From assembly GCA_031179905.1 (NCBI GenBank), contig JAPSHL010000003.1, positions 1 through 48,195 on the forward strand: DNA of 48,195 bases, given 5' to 3'. The notes under the pieces are model-generated. The model worked only from the letters and a program-made list of their open reading frames with translations. It had not been told where the DNA came from and did not search any database. The translations under genes were made by a program, and so were the position numbers. This stretch comes from Bacillus sp. (in: firmicutes). GTDB lineage: Bacteria > Bacillota > Bacilli > Bacillales > Cytobacillaceae. This document shows positions 22,613 through 31,420 of this stretch, in pieces. Position 1 is the stretch's first letter; every line of letters begins with the position of its first letter.

Positions 22613-22973
22613 AGATTACTTAGAGGTAGAAAATGCGGAAGGCATGCCGGAACTGGCAGATTCTGCATTAGCGATGGAGTTTTTACTGAGCATTAAGAAT
22701 GGTGTGCGTAATGCTGCGACAGCTTTGTCTGAAACAGCGACACCTGATTTAAGAGAAGCTTTTCGTGTTCAGCTTGAGGCCGGGTTAGCTTTACATGAGG
22801 AAGTGTCTAATTTCATGATGAAAAAAGGCTGGCTGCATCCTTATAATTTAGAAGATCAATACAAGATGGATTTAAAATCAATAGAAGGTGCTTTAATGAT
22901 TGGAAAGATGGATTTATTTCCTGGGGATACTTCCCGCTTAGGCATGATGGCGCAAATAGATGATGATGAATAA
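22605..22973 (+). CDS. CotF-like spore coat protein, C-terminal-half type (second pair)
   Basis: The 122-residue protein starts at ATG 22605, with GGGGAG seven bases upstream; an upstream ATG at 22524 in the same frame lies inside the previous gene and lacks such a site. ADSALAMEFLLSIKNGVRNA then TALSETATPDLREAFRVQLE and HEEVSNFMMKKGWLHPYNLE align with the second half of CotF. The C-terminal tail (GDTSRLGMMAQIDDDE) is extra and acidic compared with the first pair. The alcohol dehydrogenase gene starts 15 bases later, so a shared transcript is possible. Confidence 0.78.
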   Translation: MIKDYLEVENAEGMPELADSALAMEFLLSIKNGVRNAATALSETATPDLREAFRVQLEAGLALHEEVSNFMMKKGWLHPYNLEDQYKMDLKSIEGALMIGKMDLFPGDTSRLGMMAQIDDDE

Positions 22974-22988
22974 GAAAGGATGTAAAGA

Positions 22989-24125
22989 ATGAAGGCTGTT
23001 ACTTTCCAAGGAATTAAAGATGTAAGGGTTAAAGAAGTGCCGAGTCCAAAGATTGAAAAGAGTGACGATATTGTTATAAAAGTCACCACTTCAGCAATAT
23101 GCGGATCTGATCTTCACTTAATACATGGAATGATTCCCAACTTTCCAGAAGATTATATTATTGGACATGAGCCAATGGGTATTGTCGAAGAAGCAGGACC
23201 TGACGTAAAGAATCTCAAAAAGGGAGACAGAGTCATTATTCCATTTAATGTAGCCTGCGGAGAATGTTTTTTTTGTAAAAATAATTTAGAAAGCCAATGT
23301 GATAATTCTAATGACAATGGTGAAATGGGCGGGTTTTTGGGTTATTCAGATTTAACTGGAGGCTATCCCGGCGGTCAGGCTGAATATTTGCGAGTCCCAT
23401 ATGCAAACTTTACTCCATTTAAAATTCCTGAAAATTGTGAAGTCGTGGACGAACAATTGGTACTGTTGTCAGACGCAGCTTCTACCGCTTTTTGGTCTGT
23501 TGATAACGCTGGAGTAAAGGATGGAGACACGGTGGTAATCCTTGGCTGCGGCCCAGTAGGGTTGCTGGCCCAAAAGTTCGCATGGTTTAAAGGAGCAAAA
23601 AGAGTTATCGCAGTAGATAATCTCGAATATCGCTTGCAGCATGCAAAAAAGACCAATAAAGTGGAAACTGTTAACTTTGAGCATCACCCCAATACTGGCG
23701 AATACTTAAAGGAAATAACAAAGGGCGGTGCAGATGTTGTCATTGATGCAGTTGGAATGGACGGAAAAATGACGCCGATGGAATATCTCGCTACTGGCCT
23801 AAAGCTTCATGGTGGAACATTGAGCGCTATTGTTATTGCCAGCCAAGCTGTGCGTAAAGGAGGTACCATTCAATTAACTGGCGCGTATGGCGGAAGATAC
23901 AATGCCTTCCCATTAGGAGATATATTCCAAAGAAACGTAAACATCCGTTCTGGACAAGCGCCTGTCATTCATTATATGCCTTATTTATACAACCTCGTTT
24001 CACAGGGTAAGATTGAAATCGGGGATATAATCACACACGTAATGCCTCTTAGTGAGGCCGAAAAAGGTTATGAATACTTCGATACAAAAACGGATAATTG
24101 CATTAAGGTTGTCCTTAAACCTTGA
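22989..24125 (+). CDS. Zinc-dependent alcohol dehydrogenase (glutathione-independent formaldehyde dehydrogenase-like)
   Basis: This 378-residue medium-chain dehydrogenase/reductase has its catalytic zinc ligands in AICGSDLHL and GHEPMGIVEE, the four structural-zinc Cys in ACGECFFCKNNLESQC, and the NAD-binding glycine motif VILGCGPVGLLAQ followed by the acidic residue in VIAVDN. The insert after residue 110 (GGFLGYSDLTGGYPGGQAEY) is typical of the group that includes formaldehyde dehydrogenase of Pseudomonas and several Bacillus alcohol dehydrogenases. The substrate is probably an aldehyde or alcohol not identifiable from context. It follows the coat gene by 15 bases and ends at a long hairpin. 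Confidence 0.88.
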   Translation: MKAVTFQGIKDVRVKEVPSPKIEKSDDIVIKVTTSAICGSDLHLIHGMIPNFPEDYIIGHEPMGIVEEAGPDVKNLKKGDRVIIPFNVACGECFFCKNNLESQCDNSNDNGEMGGFLGYSDLTGGYPGGQAEYLRVPYANFTPFKIPENCEVVDEQLVLLSDAASTAFWSVDNAGVKDGDTVVILGCGPVGLLAQKFAWFKGAKRVIAVDNLEYRLQHAKKTNKVETVNFEHHPNTGEYLKEITKGGADVVIDAVGMDGKMTPMEYLATGLKLHGGTLSAIVIASQAVRKGGTIQLTGAYGGRYNAFPLGDIFQRNVNIRSGQAPVIHYMPYLYNLVSQGKIEIGDIITHVMPLSEAEKGYEYFDTKTDNCIKVVLKP

Positions 24126-24134
24126 ATTTTAATG

Positions 24135-24183
24135 GAAATACCCACTAACTATGCTGAAATTCAGCATAGTTAGTGGGTATTTC
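24135..24183. terminator. Very long perfect hairpin, bidirectional terminator
   Basis: 24135-24183 is a perfect palindrome with 24-base arms centred at 24159, between convergent ADH and Rrf2 genes. The end is modestly T-rich on both strands. Confidence 0.75.
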
Positions 24184-24191
24184 ATTATTAA

Positions 24192-24629
24192 TTACAACCT
24201 ATCTTTTTCTTTTTTCTCAATATCTTTAATGATATCCTCGATTGTCACATTTTCGAGCTCTTTTTCTAAAGCAATCTGAGCGGCTGTCAATACAGGTGTG
24301 ATGGAACCCTGAATATTTCTGCCGACAGGACATTCTGGCAGAGGATTTTCATGTATACTGAATAATTCCTGCTCTTTAACTACATCAACTGCTCTATATA
24401 CATCTATTAAGCGGATGTCAGAAGGAGATTTTGCAAGTTTAGCCCCTGCAATCCCTGGCTGCACTTCAATAAGACCATTTTTTTTGAGCATACCCATGAT
24501 TTTCCTGATCAACGTTGGATTTGTGTTAACACTTCCCGCCAAATACTCAGAAGAACTGACTGTTTCTTTATTAATTTCCAATAAAGCTAATATATGAACA
24601 CCAACAGTAAATCTGCTGCTAATTTGCAT
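24192..24629 (-). CDS. Rrf2 family transcriptional regulator (YwnA-like)
   Basis: The 145-residue protein starts at ATG 24629; the GTG nine bases upstream is part of the AGGTGAG ribosome binding site. The winged HTH reads SSEYLAGSVNTNPTLIRKIM then LIEVQPGIAGAKLA. Only one Cys (ECPVGRN) is present, so it lacks the three-Cys Fe-S site of IscR/NsrR and probably senses redox or electrophiles through that Cys, or a small ligand. It is transcribed away from an NmrA-type oxidoreductase gene whose promoter carries a palindrome, the usual layout for a regulator and its target. Confidence 0.85.
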   Translation of the reverse strand: MQISSRFTVGVHILALLEINKETVSSSEYLAGSVNTNPTLIRKIMGMLKKNGLIEVQPGIAGAKLAKSPSDIRLIDVYRAVDVVKEQELFSIHENPLPECPVGRNIQGSITPVLTAAQIALEKELENVTIEDIIKDIEKKEKDRL

Positions 24630-24719
24630 TGAACTCACCTGCTTATACGATTATAAGGAACAAAATACGAATAAAAATTATTATACATGATATTCCCCAA
24701 AAATAAAAAAACATTCTCG

Positions 24720-24763
24720 TTGACAAACGCTATAGAAGTATCTATTATGAATACAGGTATTCA
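24720..24763 (+). promoter_or_regulatory. Sigma-A promoter with overlapping palindromic operator
   Basis: TTGACA (24720-24725), 17 bases, TATTAT (24743-24748) is a near-consensus promoter for the NmrA-type gene. The palindrome TGAATACAGGTATTCA (24748-24763) starts on the last base of the -10 box and covers the start point, an ideal place for repression, most likely by the divergent Rrf2 protein. Confidence 0.7.
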
Positions 24764-24831
24764 AAATAATTACAGCATTAATATGCATGATAGTATCACT
24801 ACATGAATAAATTTAACTTGGAGGAATTGCA

Positions 24832-25698
24832 ATGAAACTATTAGTAACTGGAGCAACTGGCAAATTAGGGAGCAAGGTGGTGAATGAATTACTAAAAACA
24901 GTTCCTGCAGAACAGCTGGCAGTAAGTGTACGTACTCCAGCGAAAGCAGAATGGATTTCTGCACTTGGCGTGGAAGTTCGTCATGGCGATTTTGATCAGC
25001 CTGAAAGTTTGGCTGCAGCTTTTGCAGGTATTGACCGCTTGCTAATCATTTCAGCGGATGGAGATAACGAAACAAGAATACGTCAGCATGCAGATGCGGT
25101 GGCTCAAGCAGAGCGTGCCGGTGTGAAATTCATCGCATATACAAGCATCGGAAATGCACAGGCAAGCAGCAATTTCCTTGCACCAACACATAAAGCAACA
25201 GAAGATAAGATTAAAGAGTCAGGCATACCATATTCTTTCTTGCGAAACAATTGGTACTTAGAAAATGAAAGCTCCAGCATCCAAGGAGTACTTGCAGGAG
25301 CACCGTGGGTAACATCAGCTGGTATCGGCAAAGTGGGCTGGGCATTACAGCAAGATTACGCTGAGGCAGCCGCTGCAGTGCTTTCTGGAACTGGCCACGA
25401 AAATACAATTTATGAGCTTTCCGGTCCATTGCTAACAACTGATGAAATAGCTGCAGAACTTGGTGCTGTTATAGGTAAAGAGGTTGCTGTACAGCATGTC
25501 GACGATGCTGCCTATATAGAAATCATGAAAGGAGCAGGTGTTCCAGAGTTTTTACTGCCAATGCTTGTTAATATTCAAAAAGATATTCGTGAAGGTACAT
25601 TAGAAATAGAAAGCAATGATTTTGAAAAGCTGCTTGGGCGTCCAACGACATCTATACGAGAAGGGTTAGAGCAAATAGTTAAAGAAAGCACTAACTAA
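24832..25698 (+). CDS. NmrA-like NAD(P)H-binding oxidoreductase (QorB/YtfG type)
   Basis: This 288-residue atypical short-chain dehydrogenase has MKLLVTGATGKLGSKVVNEL carrying the GxTGxxG nucleotide-binding loop, RLLIISADGDNETRIRQHAD, YTSIGNAQ, and the NmrA-typical YSFLRNNWYLEN. It belongs with QorB-type quinone oxidoreductases that protect against quinone and diamide stress. The gene sits opposite an Rrf2 regulator and ahead of an FMN reductase gene, consistent with an electrophile or quinone detoxification locus. GGAGG is present upstream of ATG 24832. Confidence 0.85.
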   Translation: MKLLVTGATGKLGSKVVNELLKTVPAEQLAVSVRTPAKAEWISALGVEVRHGDFDQPESLAAAFAGIDRLLIISADGDNETRIRQHADAVAQAERAGVKFIAYTSIGNAQASSNFLAPTHKATEDKIKESGIPYSFLRNNWYLENESSSIQGVLAGAPWVTSAGIGKVGWALQQDYAEAAAAVLSGTGHENTIYELSGPLLTTDEIAAELGAVIGKEVAVQHVDDAAYIEIMKGAGVPEFLLPMLVNIQKDIREGTLEIESNDFEKLLGRPTTSIREGLEQIVKESTN

Positions 25699-25781
25699 GA
25701 GTGTAAACTCTTGTGACAGGTGGTTGATAAAATGAGTTTTTCAAAAAGATCTTTGGAAAACAAACAGAGGAGGAAGAGACA

Positions 25782-26333
25782 ATGACAGTGGAAAAGTTAA
25801 ATATCGGAATTATTTTAGGAAGCACTAGAGAAGGAAGAGTAAGTCCGCAAGTAGGAGCCTGGGTGAAAGAAATTGCTGATAAACGCGGTGATGCAAATTA
25901 TGAAATTGTTGATATTACTGAATATAATTTGCCGTTTCTCGGCACAACAGATGGCAGTGAGCCCGGTATTGCAGCTTGGAATCAGAAGCTTAACAGCCTG
26001 GATGGATTTGTCTTTATCGTCCAAGAATACAACCACAGTATCACAGGAGCATTAAAAAATGCCCTTGATTTTGCCCGGGAAGCCTGGAACAACAAAGCAG
26101 CAGGGATTGTAAGCTACGGTTCAACCGGCGGAGCTCGTGCTGCTGAACATTTAAGAGGAATCTTAGGTGAGCTGTTGATTGCCGACGTGCGCGTTCACCC
26201 AACAATATCCTTATTCACCGATTTTGAAAATGGCTCTATATTTAAGCCTGCTGATCTCCATCTTACAAATGTAAATGCAATGCTTGACCAAGTAAATGCA
26301 TGGAGCGGTGCTTTAAAAACATTGCGAAAATAA
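25782..26333 (+). CDS. NADPH-dependent FMN reductase family protein
   Basis: The 183-residue flavodoxin-like protein contains GIILGSTREGRVSPQVGAWV, the FMN phosphate loop, and FVFIVQEYNHSITGALKNAL, the NAD(P)H/flavin motif of the FMN_red family (azoreductase- and ChrR-like). It should reduce quinones, azo compounds or free flavin with NAD(P)H in the cytosol. It lies 83 bases after the NmrA-type gene on the same strand with a strong GAGGAGG site, so the two are likely co-transcribed and serve one redox-stress response. Confidence 0.88.
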   Translation: MTVEKLNIGIILGSTREGRVSPQVGAWVKEIADKRGDANYEIVDITEYNLPFLGTTDGSEPGIAAWNQKLNSLDGFVFIVQEYNHSITGALKNALDFAREAWNNKAAGIVSYGSTGGARAAEHLRGILGELLIADVRVHPTISLFTDFENGSIFKPADLHLTNVNAMLDQVNAWSGALKTLRK

Positions 26334-26350
26334 TAAACTTTATAGATAAG

Positions 26351-26380
26351 CCGGGCATCTGGAAGGGTGTTCGGTTTTTT
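26351..26380 (+). terminator. Intrinsic terminator
   Basis: CCGGGCAT pairs with GTGTTCGG using G-U pairs, followed by six T (26375-26380). Confidence 0.7.
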
Positions 26381-26485
26381 GTTGACTAAAATTATTAATA
26401 TTTTCTTAATGAATGATTCTATTGATTTCTTTGTCGATACTCCTATTCTGTGCCATAATGGTACTGAATTAAGGAGTGATCAAAC

Positions 26486-27190
26486 ATGCAAAAAATAATG
26501 ATTGTTGAGGATGACCCTAAAATAGCAGTCCATTTAAAAACGCATATTGAAAAATATGGATATTACGTGACGTGCGTCAATGATTTTGAACATGTAATGA
26601 ATATGTTTTATGAAACAAATCCCAATCTGGTGCTTTTAGATATTAATTTGCCAAGCTTTGACGGGTATTATTGGTGCAGGCAAATTCGAAAGGAGTCAGT
26701 GTGTCCTGTTATTTTTCTTTCTGCAAGGATTGGTGAGATGGATCAGGTGATGGCATTAGAAAATGGGGGAGATGACTATATTACAAAGCCGTTCAGTGCG
26801 GAAATTGTAATAGCAAAAATCCGCAGCCAGTTGCGCCGTGCTTATGGGGAATATGCCACCATTCCAGAGAACCGTGTATTAGAAAATGAAGGTCTTAAAT
26901 TCTTTCCGGAAAGATTGGAGCTAACCTTTGGCAGCAAGCATATTTCACTATCAAAAAAAGAGGCAGATATTATTGAAAGCTTAATGGAACGATATCCTCG
27001 GGTGGCTGGACGTGAAGACTTACTTGAGAAGCTTTGGGATGACCAGAGCTATGTTGATGAAAATACATTGAATGTAAATATTACGAGGGTTCGGAAAAAA
27101 TTCCACGAAATTGGCTTAGAAGATGCAGTAGAAACAGTTAGAGGGGCTGGGTATCGGCTTAATGTTTCATGGAAGGAAGTTCAAGGATGA
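26486..27190 (+). CDS. Response regulator, OmpR family, BceR-like
   Basis: In this 234-residue protein, the receiver domain has acidic residues in IVEDDPK, the phosphoacceptor Asp in LVLLDINLPSFDG and the Lys in DDYITKPF. The C-terminal winged helix reads ISLSKKEADIIESLM and NVNITRVRKKF. The gene ends overlapping the sensor kinase start in ATGA. The whole set of regulator, short kinase, ATPase and FtsX-type permease is the Bce peptide-antibiotic sensing and resistance module, and a matching operator lies before the ATPase gene. Confidence 0.9.
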   Translation: MQKIMIVEDDPKIAVHLKTHIEKYGYYVTCVNDFEHVMNMFYETNPNLVLLDINLPSFDGYYWCRQIRKESVCPVIFLSARIGEMDQVMALENGGDDYITKPFSAEIVIAKIRSQLRRAYGEYATIPENRVLENEGLKFFPERLELTFGSKHISLSKKEADIIESLMERYPRVAGREDLLEKLWDDQSYVDENTLNVNITRVRKKFHEIGLEDAVETVRGAGYRLNVSWKEVQG

Positions 27191-28188
27191 AGTTGTTTTT
27201 TAAGGAGCATTCCTTACTGATTTTCGTGCAGGCTGTTCAAATGCTAGTATCTCTTTCTATCTTCTGGTTTGATGGCTATCGGGATTTGAAGCTGTTTTTT
27301 TATACTGTTTTTCTCAACTTTTTCATCCTTTGTGGCTATTTAATTTATTATTATTTATCGCGTCAAAAAATGTACAAGCGTTTAAATCAGCCGCTGTCCT
27401 CACTAGATGACAGCTTTCAAAAAACGGATGACGCCCCGATTTCTAAAGCTTTCGATGAGGTTTTACGAAACCAGTATAAGCTTTATCAAAGTCAATTAAA
27501 ATCAGTTGAAAAAGAGCAGGAGGAGCATCGGAAGTTTATGGATCAATGGGTGCATCAGATGAAAACCCCTTTGTCGGTAATAGAACTTACTGCCCAAAAT
27601 TTAGATGAACCTGACTCCTCCAGCATTCGAGAAGAGACTGAAGTAATGAAAACAGGTTTAAACACGGTCCTGTACATTGCCCGGCTAAGAACCATTGAAC
27701 AGGATTTTCATATTAAGCCGGTGGAACTTGTGAAATTGGCGGATGAAGTTAATGGAGAAAATAAACGATTCTATATTCGCAACAAAGTCTATCCCAAGTT
27801 AGAAGTGAAAAAGGAAGGGATCACGGTGGAGAGCGATGAAAAATGGCTATTTTTTATCCTCTCCCAACTAATCAATAATGCAGTTAAATATTCTTCTGAG
27901 GTTAGTAACCGGATTGTTATTTCCATTTATGAAAGAGGGGAAGAAGCAATACTGGAAGTAACAGACTTCGGAATTGGTATTCCTGAAGCTGATAAACGAC
28001 GAATATTTGACCCCTTTTATACTGGCGAAAATGGCAGGAAATATCGGGAGTCCACAGGAATGGGGTTATATTTAGCGAAAGAGACAATAAGTATTCTTAG
28101 ACACGAGATTGAAATGGAGTCTGTATTAGGGAAAGGTACAACCTTCCGTATCGTTTTTTCAGAAACGCAAAACCTTACAAGGTTGTAA
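27187..28188 (+). CDS. Intramembrane-sensing histidine kinase, BceS-like
   Basis: The protein has 333 residues from ATG 27187; the ATG at 27169 lies in the regulator gene and would remove the tight overlap. Two N-terminal transmembrane helices (about 8-26 and 34-56) are joined by only a few residues, the hallmark of intramembrane-sensing kinases that have no outside sensor domain. The phospho-His is in QWVHQMKTPLSVIELT. The ATPase region has QLINNAVKYS, TDFGIGIPEAD and STGMGLYLAKE. Such kinases read the activity of the partner ABC transporter and do not bind the peptide themselves. Confidence 0.9.
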   Translation: MKLFFKEHSLLIFVQAVQMLVSLSIFWFDGYRDLKLFFYTVFLNFFILCGYLIYYYLSRQKMYKRLNQPLSSLDDSFQKTDDAPISKAFDEVLRNQYKLYQSQLKSVEKEQEEHRKFMDQWVHQMKTPLSVIELTAQNLDEPDSSSIREETEVMKTGLNTVLYIARLRTIEQDFHIKPVELVKLADEVNGENKRFYIRNKVYPKLEVKKEGITVESDEKWLFFILSQLINNAVKYSSEVSNRIVISIYERGEEAILEVTDFGIGIPEADKRRIFDPFYTGENGRKYRESTGMGLYLAKETISILRHEIEMESVLGKGTTFRIVFSETQNLTRL

Positions 28189-28199
28189 GGAAAGTGTAA
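28173..28199 (+). promoter_or_regulatory. BceR-type operator upstream of the transporter genes
   Basis: TTACA (28175-28179), four bases, TGTAA (28184-28188) lies within the wider palindrome CCTTACAAGGTTGTAAGG. It matches the TNACA-N4-TGTAA box of BceR-type regulators. A further TGTAA half-site follows six bases later (28195-28199). TATACT at 28233-28238 is a candidate -10 box. Confidence 0.75.
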
Positions 28200-28272
28200 G
28201 AAGAATCGATAGTTAAGCAAGGCTTTAGTAAGTATACTAATCACAGATCAGAATCAGGAAGGAGATCTTGTG

Positions 28273-29037
28273 ATGTTAGAAGTGAAACAGGTTAGTAAAA
28301 TATATGAGGGTAAAATAGCTTATAAAGCATTAAATAATATAAATTTATCCATTGAAGAGGGCGAATTTGTTGGGATTATGGGACCTTCTGGCAGTGGAAA
28401 AACAACCCTTTTGAATTTGATCGCAACAATAGATGAACCGACAACTGGTGAGATACTGATTAACGGTAAAAATCCCCATCAGTTAAAGAAGGAGGACTTA
28501 GCAAAATTCCGCAGACGTGAACTCGGCTTTGTTTTTCAAGATTTTAATCTGCTGCATACCTTAACTGTAGAGGAAAATATTGTTCTTCCGTTGACCCTCG
28601 ATGGCAAAAAAGTAAAAGAGATGAAACAAAAGGCACAGGAAATCGCAGGAAAATTGGGGATTACCTCTATTATGAATAAGCGTACCTATGAAATCTCTGG
28701 TGGCCAGGCGCAAAGGGCAGCTGTGGCAAGGGCGATGATTCATGTGCCTAAGATGCTGCTTGCTGATGAACCCACCGGAAATCTTGATTCAAAGTCGTCA
28801 AAAGATGTCATGGAAATGCTAGAAACGATAAATAAGCATGAACGCACAACGATGTTATTAGTAACCCATGATCCACAAGCTGCTAGTTACTGTAATCGGG
28901 TGATCTTTATCCGGGACGGAAAGTTTTATTCGGAAATTCATCGCGGTGATAACCGCCAAGCCTTCTTCCAAAGAATCATTGATACCCTTTCTTTACTAGG
29001 AGGAGACGGCCATGACCTTTCGCAGATTCGCGTTTAA
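28273..29037 (+). CDS. ABC transporter ATP-binding protein, BceA-like
   Basis: The 254-residue protein starts at ATG 28273, with GGAAGGAG upstream. Walker A GPSGSGKTT, Q-loop FQDFNLL, signature SGGQAQR, Walker B MLLADEPTGNLDS and the switch His in LLVTHDPQ are all intact. It powers a MacB/FtsX-type permease; in Bce systems this frees lipid-linked cell-wall precursors from antimicrobial peptides such as bacitracin. The gene overlaps the permease gene by 26 bases. Confidence 0.92.
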   Translation: MLEVKQVSKIYEGKIAYKALNNINLSIEEGEFVGIMGPSGSGKTTLLNLIATIDEPTTGEILINGKNPHQLKKEDLAKFRRRELGFVFQDFNLLHTLTVEENIVLPLTLDGKKVKEMKQKAQEIAGKLGITSIMNKRTYEISGGQAQRAAVARAMIHVPKMLLADEPTGNLDSKSSKDVMEMLETINKHERTTMLLVTHDPQAASYCNRVIFIRDGKFYSEIHRGDNRQAFFQRIIDTLSLLGGDGHDLSQIRV

Positions 29038-30871
29038 TAATGTTATTCGCAATAAACGAATGTATGCAGCTTATTTCCTAAGCAGTATGTTTACAGTAAT
29101 GGTGTTTTTTACATTTGCGATTTTCGCCTTTCACCCTGCTATATCTGGAAGTGACATGAATTCTTATGTACAAGAAGGGATGAAAATTGCCGGAGGAATC
29201 ATCTATGTATTTTCTTTCTTCTTTATTCTGTATTCCATGAGTTCATTCTTGGGCACTAGAAAGAAAGAGTTAGGGTTATTAATGATGCAAGGTATGTCCG
29301 TTAGGCAAGTTCGTGTAATGATTTTAATGGAGAACATGGTAATTGGCTTTTTCGCAACACTAGCCGGAATCATCCTTGGTTTAATATTTTCCAAAGTGAT
29401 TTTATTGATTGCGGAGAATGTGCTTGTTTTGGAGAATAATCTAAACTTTTATTTACCAATTCAAGCAGTTATCATAACATTTATTTCTTTTATAGTGTTA
29501 TTTTTCTTTATTTCGTTATTTGTCTCCTATATATTACGCAGTCGCAAGCTGATCGATTTAATCAAAGGAAATAAGAAGTCAAAAGGCGAACCTAGGGCTA
29601 ATATCTTTTTAACAATTGCAGCAGTATTATTAATTGGAGTAGGCTATGCAGCAGCCTTAATTGTAAAGGGTGCAGCCGTGATAGTCGCGATGCTTCCAGT
29701 AGTTATAGTCGTAATTATTGGTACCTATCTGTTGTTTACACAGCTAAGTGTTTATATAATCCGCAATTTGAAAAAGAATAACAACATCTTTTGGCGAAAA
29801 ACAAACATGATTCTATTTTCTGATCTTTCATTCCGTATGAAGGATAATGCTCGCACATTTTTTATGGTAGCAATTATCTCCACGGTAGCTTTTAGTGCTA
29901 TCGGAACGTTGTTTGGTTTTCAAACCTTTCTTACAGAAGGACTGAAAAATAACAATCCTTACACTTTTACTTATAAAACTATTACACAAGATAAGGAAGA
30001 AGTAGCTTTTATTAATGAAACGATCAAAGAAGAAAAAATGGAAGCAAAACAGGAGCAAACGAAGCTGAGCTATTATGAAATAGATCAAGATGTTATCCTT
30101 ATAGCCAGTGAATCTGATTTTAATAGGTTTGCTGCTTTACTGGGGGAGGATACAATTGATGTCGGTAATGGTCAGGTAAAGGTTGTTGAATTTACTGGCA
30201 ATGAATTCGGACAGACAGAAGAGTTACTGAAACAATCGATTAAATTGAATTCTGGTACATCTTTAATTCCTCAGGAAGTAATTTATTCAAAAGCCCTCCC
30301 AGCAACTGATTCCTATTATGTAGTTTCAGATCAGGATTTTGGCGAACTTCCTGCTCCATTAAGTGTGGATAGCTACTATGCATGGCAGGTTACAGAGGGA
30401 CAAGAGAGTATAATAGCAGCTTCCAAAAAGATAGAAGAAGTAGTTCCACCATCTGAATTTTATGCTAAAGATTACAGTATCTATCAACTCAACAAGGAGT
30501 ACGGATTAGTATTATTCGTAGGATTGTTTATCGGAATAGTCTTTTTTGTTTCCGCGGGAAGCTTCCTATATTTCCGACTATACGCAGATTTAGATGAAGA
30601 CAAACAAAAATTTCGGTCTATTGCCAAAATGGGTTTAACAGAGAAAGAATTAAAGACCGTTCTCACAAGACAAACAGCAATTCTATTTTTTACGCCGATT
30701 TTAGTGGCATTGATTCATGGAGCAGTTGCTTTAACATCGTTGTCACATTTATTCTATTATGATTTAACAAAAATATCTACAGCGGTGTTAGGTGTATTTA
30801 CCTTCATTCAAATAATATACTTTTCTATTGTCCGCTATTTTTACACAAAGCAGGTTAAGAGTGTCCTTTAA
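29012..30871 (+). CDS. ABC transporter permease, BceB-like (FtsX domains)
   Basis: The 619-residue protein starts at ATG 29012 with GGAGGAG upstream, inside the end of the ATPase gene. About ten transmembrane helices are present. GTRKKELGLLMMQGMS is the coupling segment of the first FtsX domain, and a large outside domain of about 200 residues (roughly 315-500) separates helices 7 and 8, as in BceB. The second FtsX domain has a matching KFRSIAKMGLTEKELK. The outside domain decides which peptide antibiotic is recognised; this cannot be read from the sequence, so bacitracin, nisin-like and other targets remain open. Confidence 0.9.
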   Translation: MTFRRFAFNNVIRNKRMYAAYFLSSMFTVMVFFTFAIFAFHPAISGSDMNSYVQEGMKIAGGIIYVFSFFFILYSMSSFLGTRKKELGLLMMQGMSVRQVRVMILMENMVIGFFATLAGIILGLIFSKVILLIAENVLVLENNLNFYLPIQAVIITFISFIVLFFFISLFVSYILRSRKLIDLIKGNKKSKGEPRANIFLTIAAVLLIGVGYAAALIVKGAAVIVAMLPVVIVVIIGTYLLFTQLSVYIIRNLKKNNNIFWRKTNMILFSDLSFRMKDNARTFFMVAIISTVAFSAIGTLFGFQTFLTEGLKNNNPYTFTYKTITQDKEEVAFINETIKEEKMEAKQEQTKLSYYEIDQDVILIASESDFNRFAALLGEDTIDVGNGQVKVVEFTGNEFGQTEELLKQSIKLNSGTSLIPQEVIYSKALPATDSYYVVSDQDFGELPAPLSVDSYYAWQVTEGQESIIAASKKIEEVVPPSEFYAKDYSIYQLNKEYGLVLFVGLFIGIVFFVSAGSFLYFRLYADLDEDKQKFRSIAKMGLTEKELKTVLTRQTAILFFTPILVALIHGAVALTSLSHLFYYDLTKISTAVLGVFTFIQIIYFSIVRYFYTKQVKSVL

Positions 30872-30887
30872 TGCAGGAAAAACTTAT

Positions 30888-30931
30888 AACAAAAAAGCAG
30901 CAGCTCGAAATGTAGCCGCTGCTTTTTTGTT
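30888..30931. terminator. Bidirectional terminator after the Bce-like module
   Basis: AACAAAAAAGCAGC (from 30888) pairs with GCTGCTTTTTTGTT (ending 30931), giving T runs on both strands. Confidence 0.8.
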
Positions 30932-30934
30932 CAA

Positions 30935-31420
30935 TTATCTGCTCGTATAACCAGCATCGGCATGAATTATTGTCCCAGTAACATAGGAGGATTGGTCTGA
31001 AGCTAACAAAAGGTTTAACTTGCGTAATTTCAATTGACTGACTAAATCTGCCAAGTAAATAAGTTGTGGAGCAAATTCTTCTTCTGCCTGTCCTGTTTCT
31101 TCCAGTGACCCTCTAAGCACAGGTGTGTCAATTGCTCCTGGAGCATCTGTGTTAATACGGATGTTTTTGTCGCCGTTTTCTAAAAGCAGCTACTTTTGTC
31201 ATACCAACAACACCATGTTTTGCAGCAACGTAGGCGATATTGTTCGGCTGCGGACGGAATCCGCTGACAGAAGAAATGTTGATGCTGCTGCCTTGTTTAA
31301 TCATTTGCTGTAATTCATATTTCATGTAAAGAGCTGTACCAGTCAATCGACAGAGGTTAATCAGAATGCTTCATCAAATTATGCAGCTGGAGCATTGTCT
31401 TGAGTTAGTGCTACGTTAAA
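30935..31420 (-). pseudogene. Decayed short-chain dehydrogenase/reductase (FabG-like)
   Basis: Minus-strand reading gives ALTQDNAPAA, a stop, then LTGTALYMKYELQQMIKQGS, SINISSVSGFRPQPNNIAYV and AAKHGVVGMTKVAA (catalytic Ser, and YxxxK as YVAAK). A one-base insertion near 31190 shifts the frame; it resumes as ENGDKNIRINTDAPGAIDTP, VLRGSLEETGQAEEEFAPQL and ends LASDQSSYVTGTIIHADAGY. The cofactor-binding N-terminus is missing, several stops occur, and the segment before LASDQSS is scrambled. A decayed TetR gene faces it, so both are the remains of a regulator/dehydrogenase pair. Confidence 0.8.
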
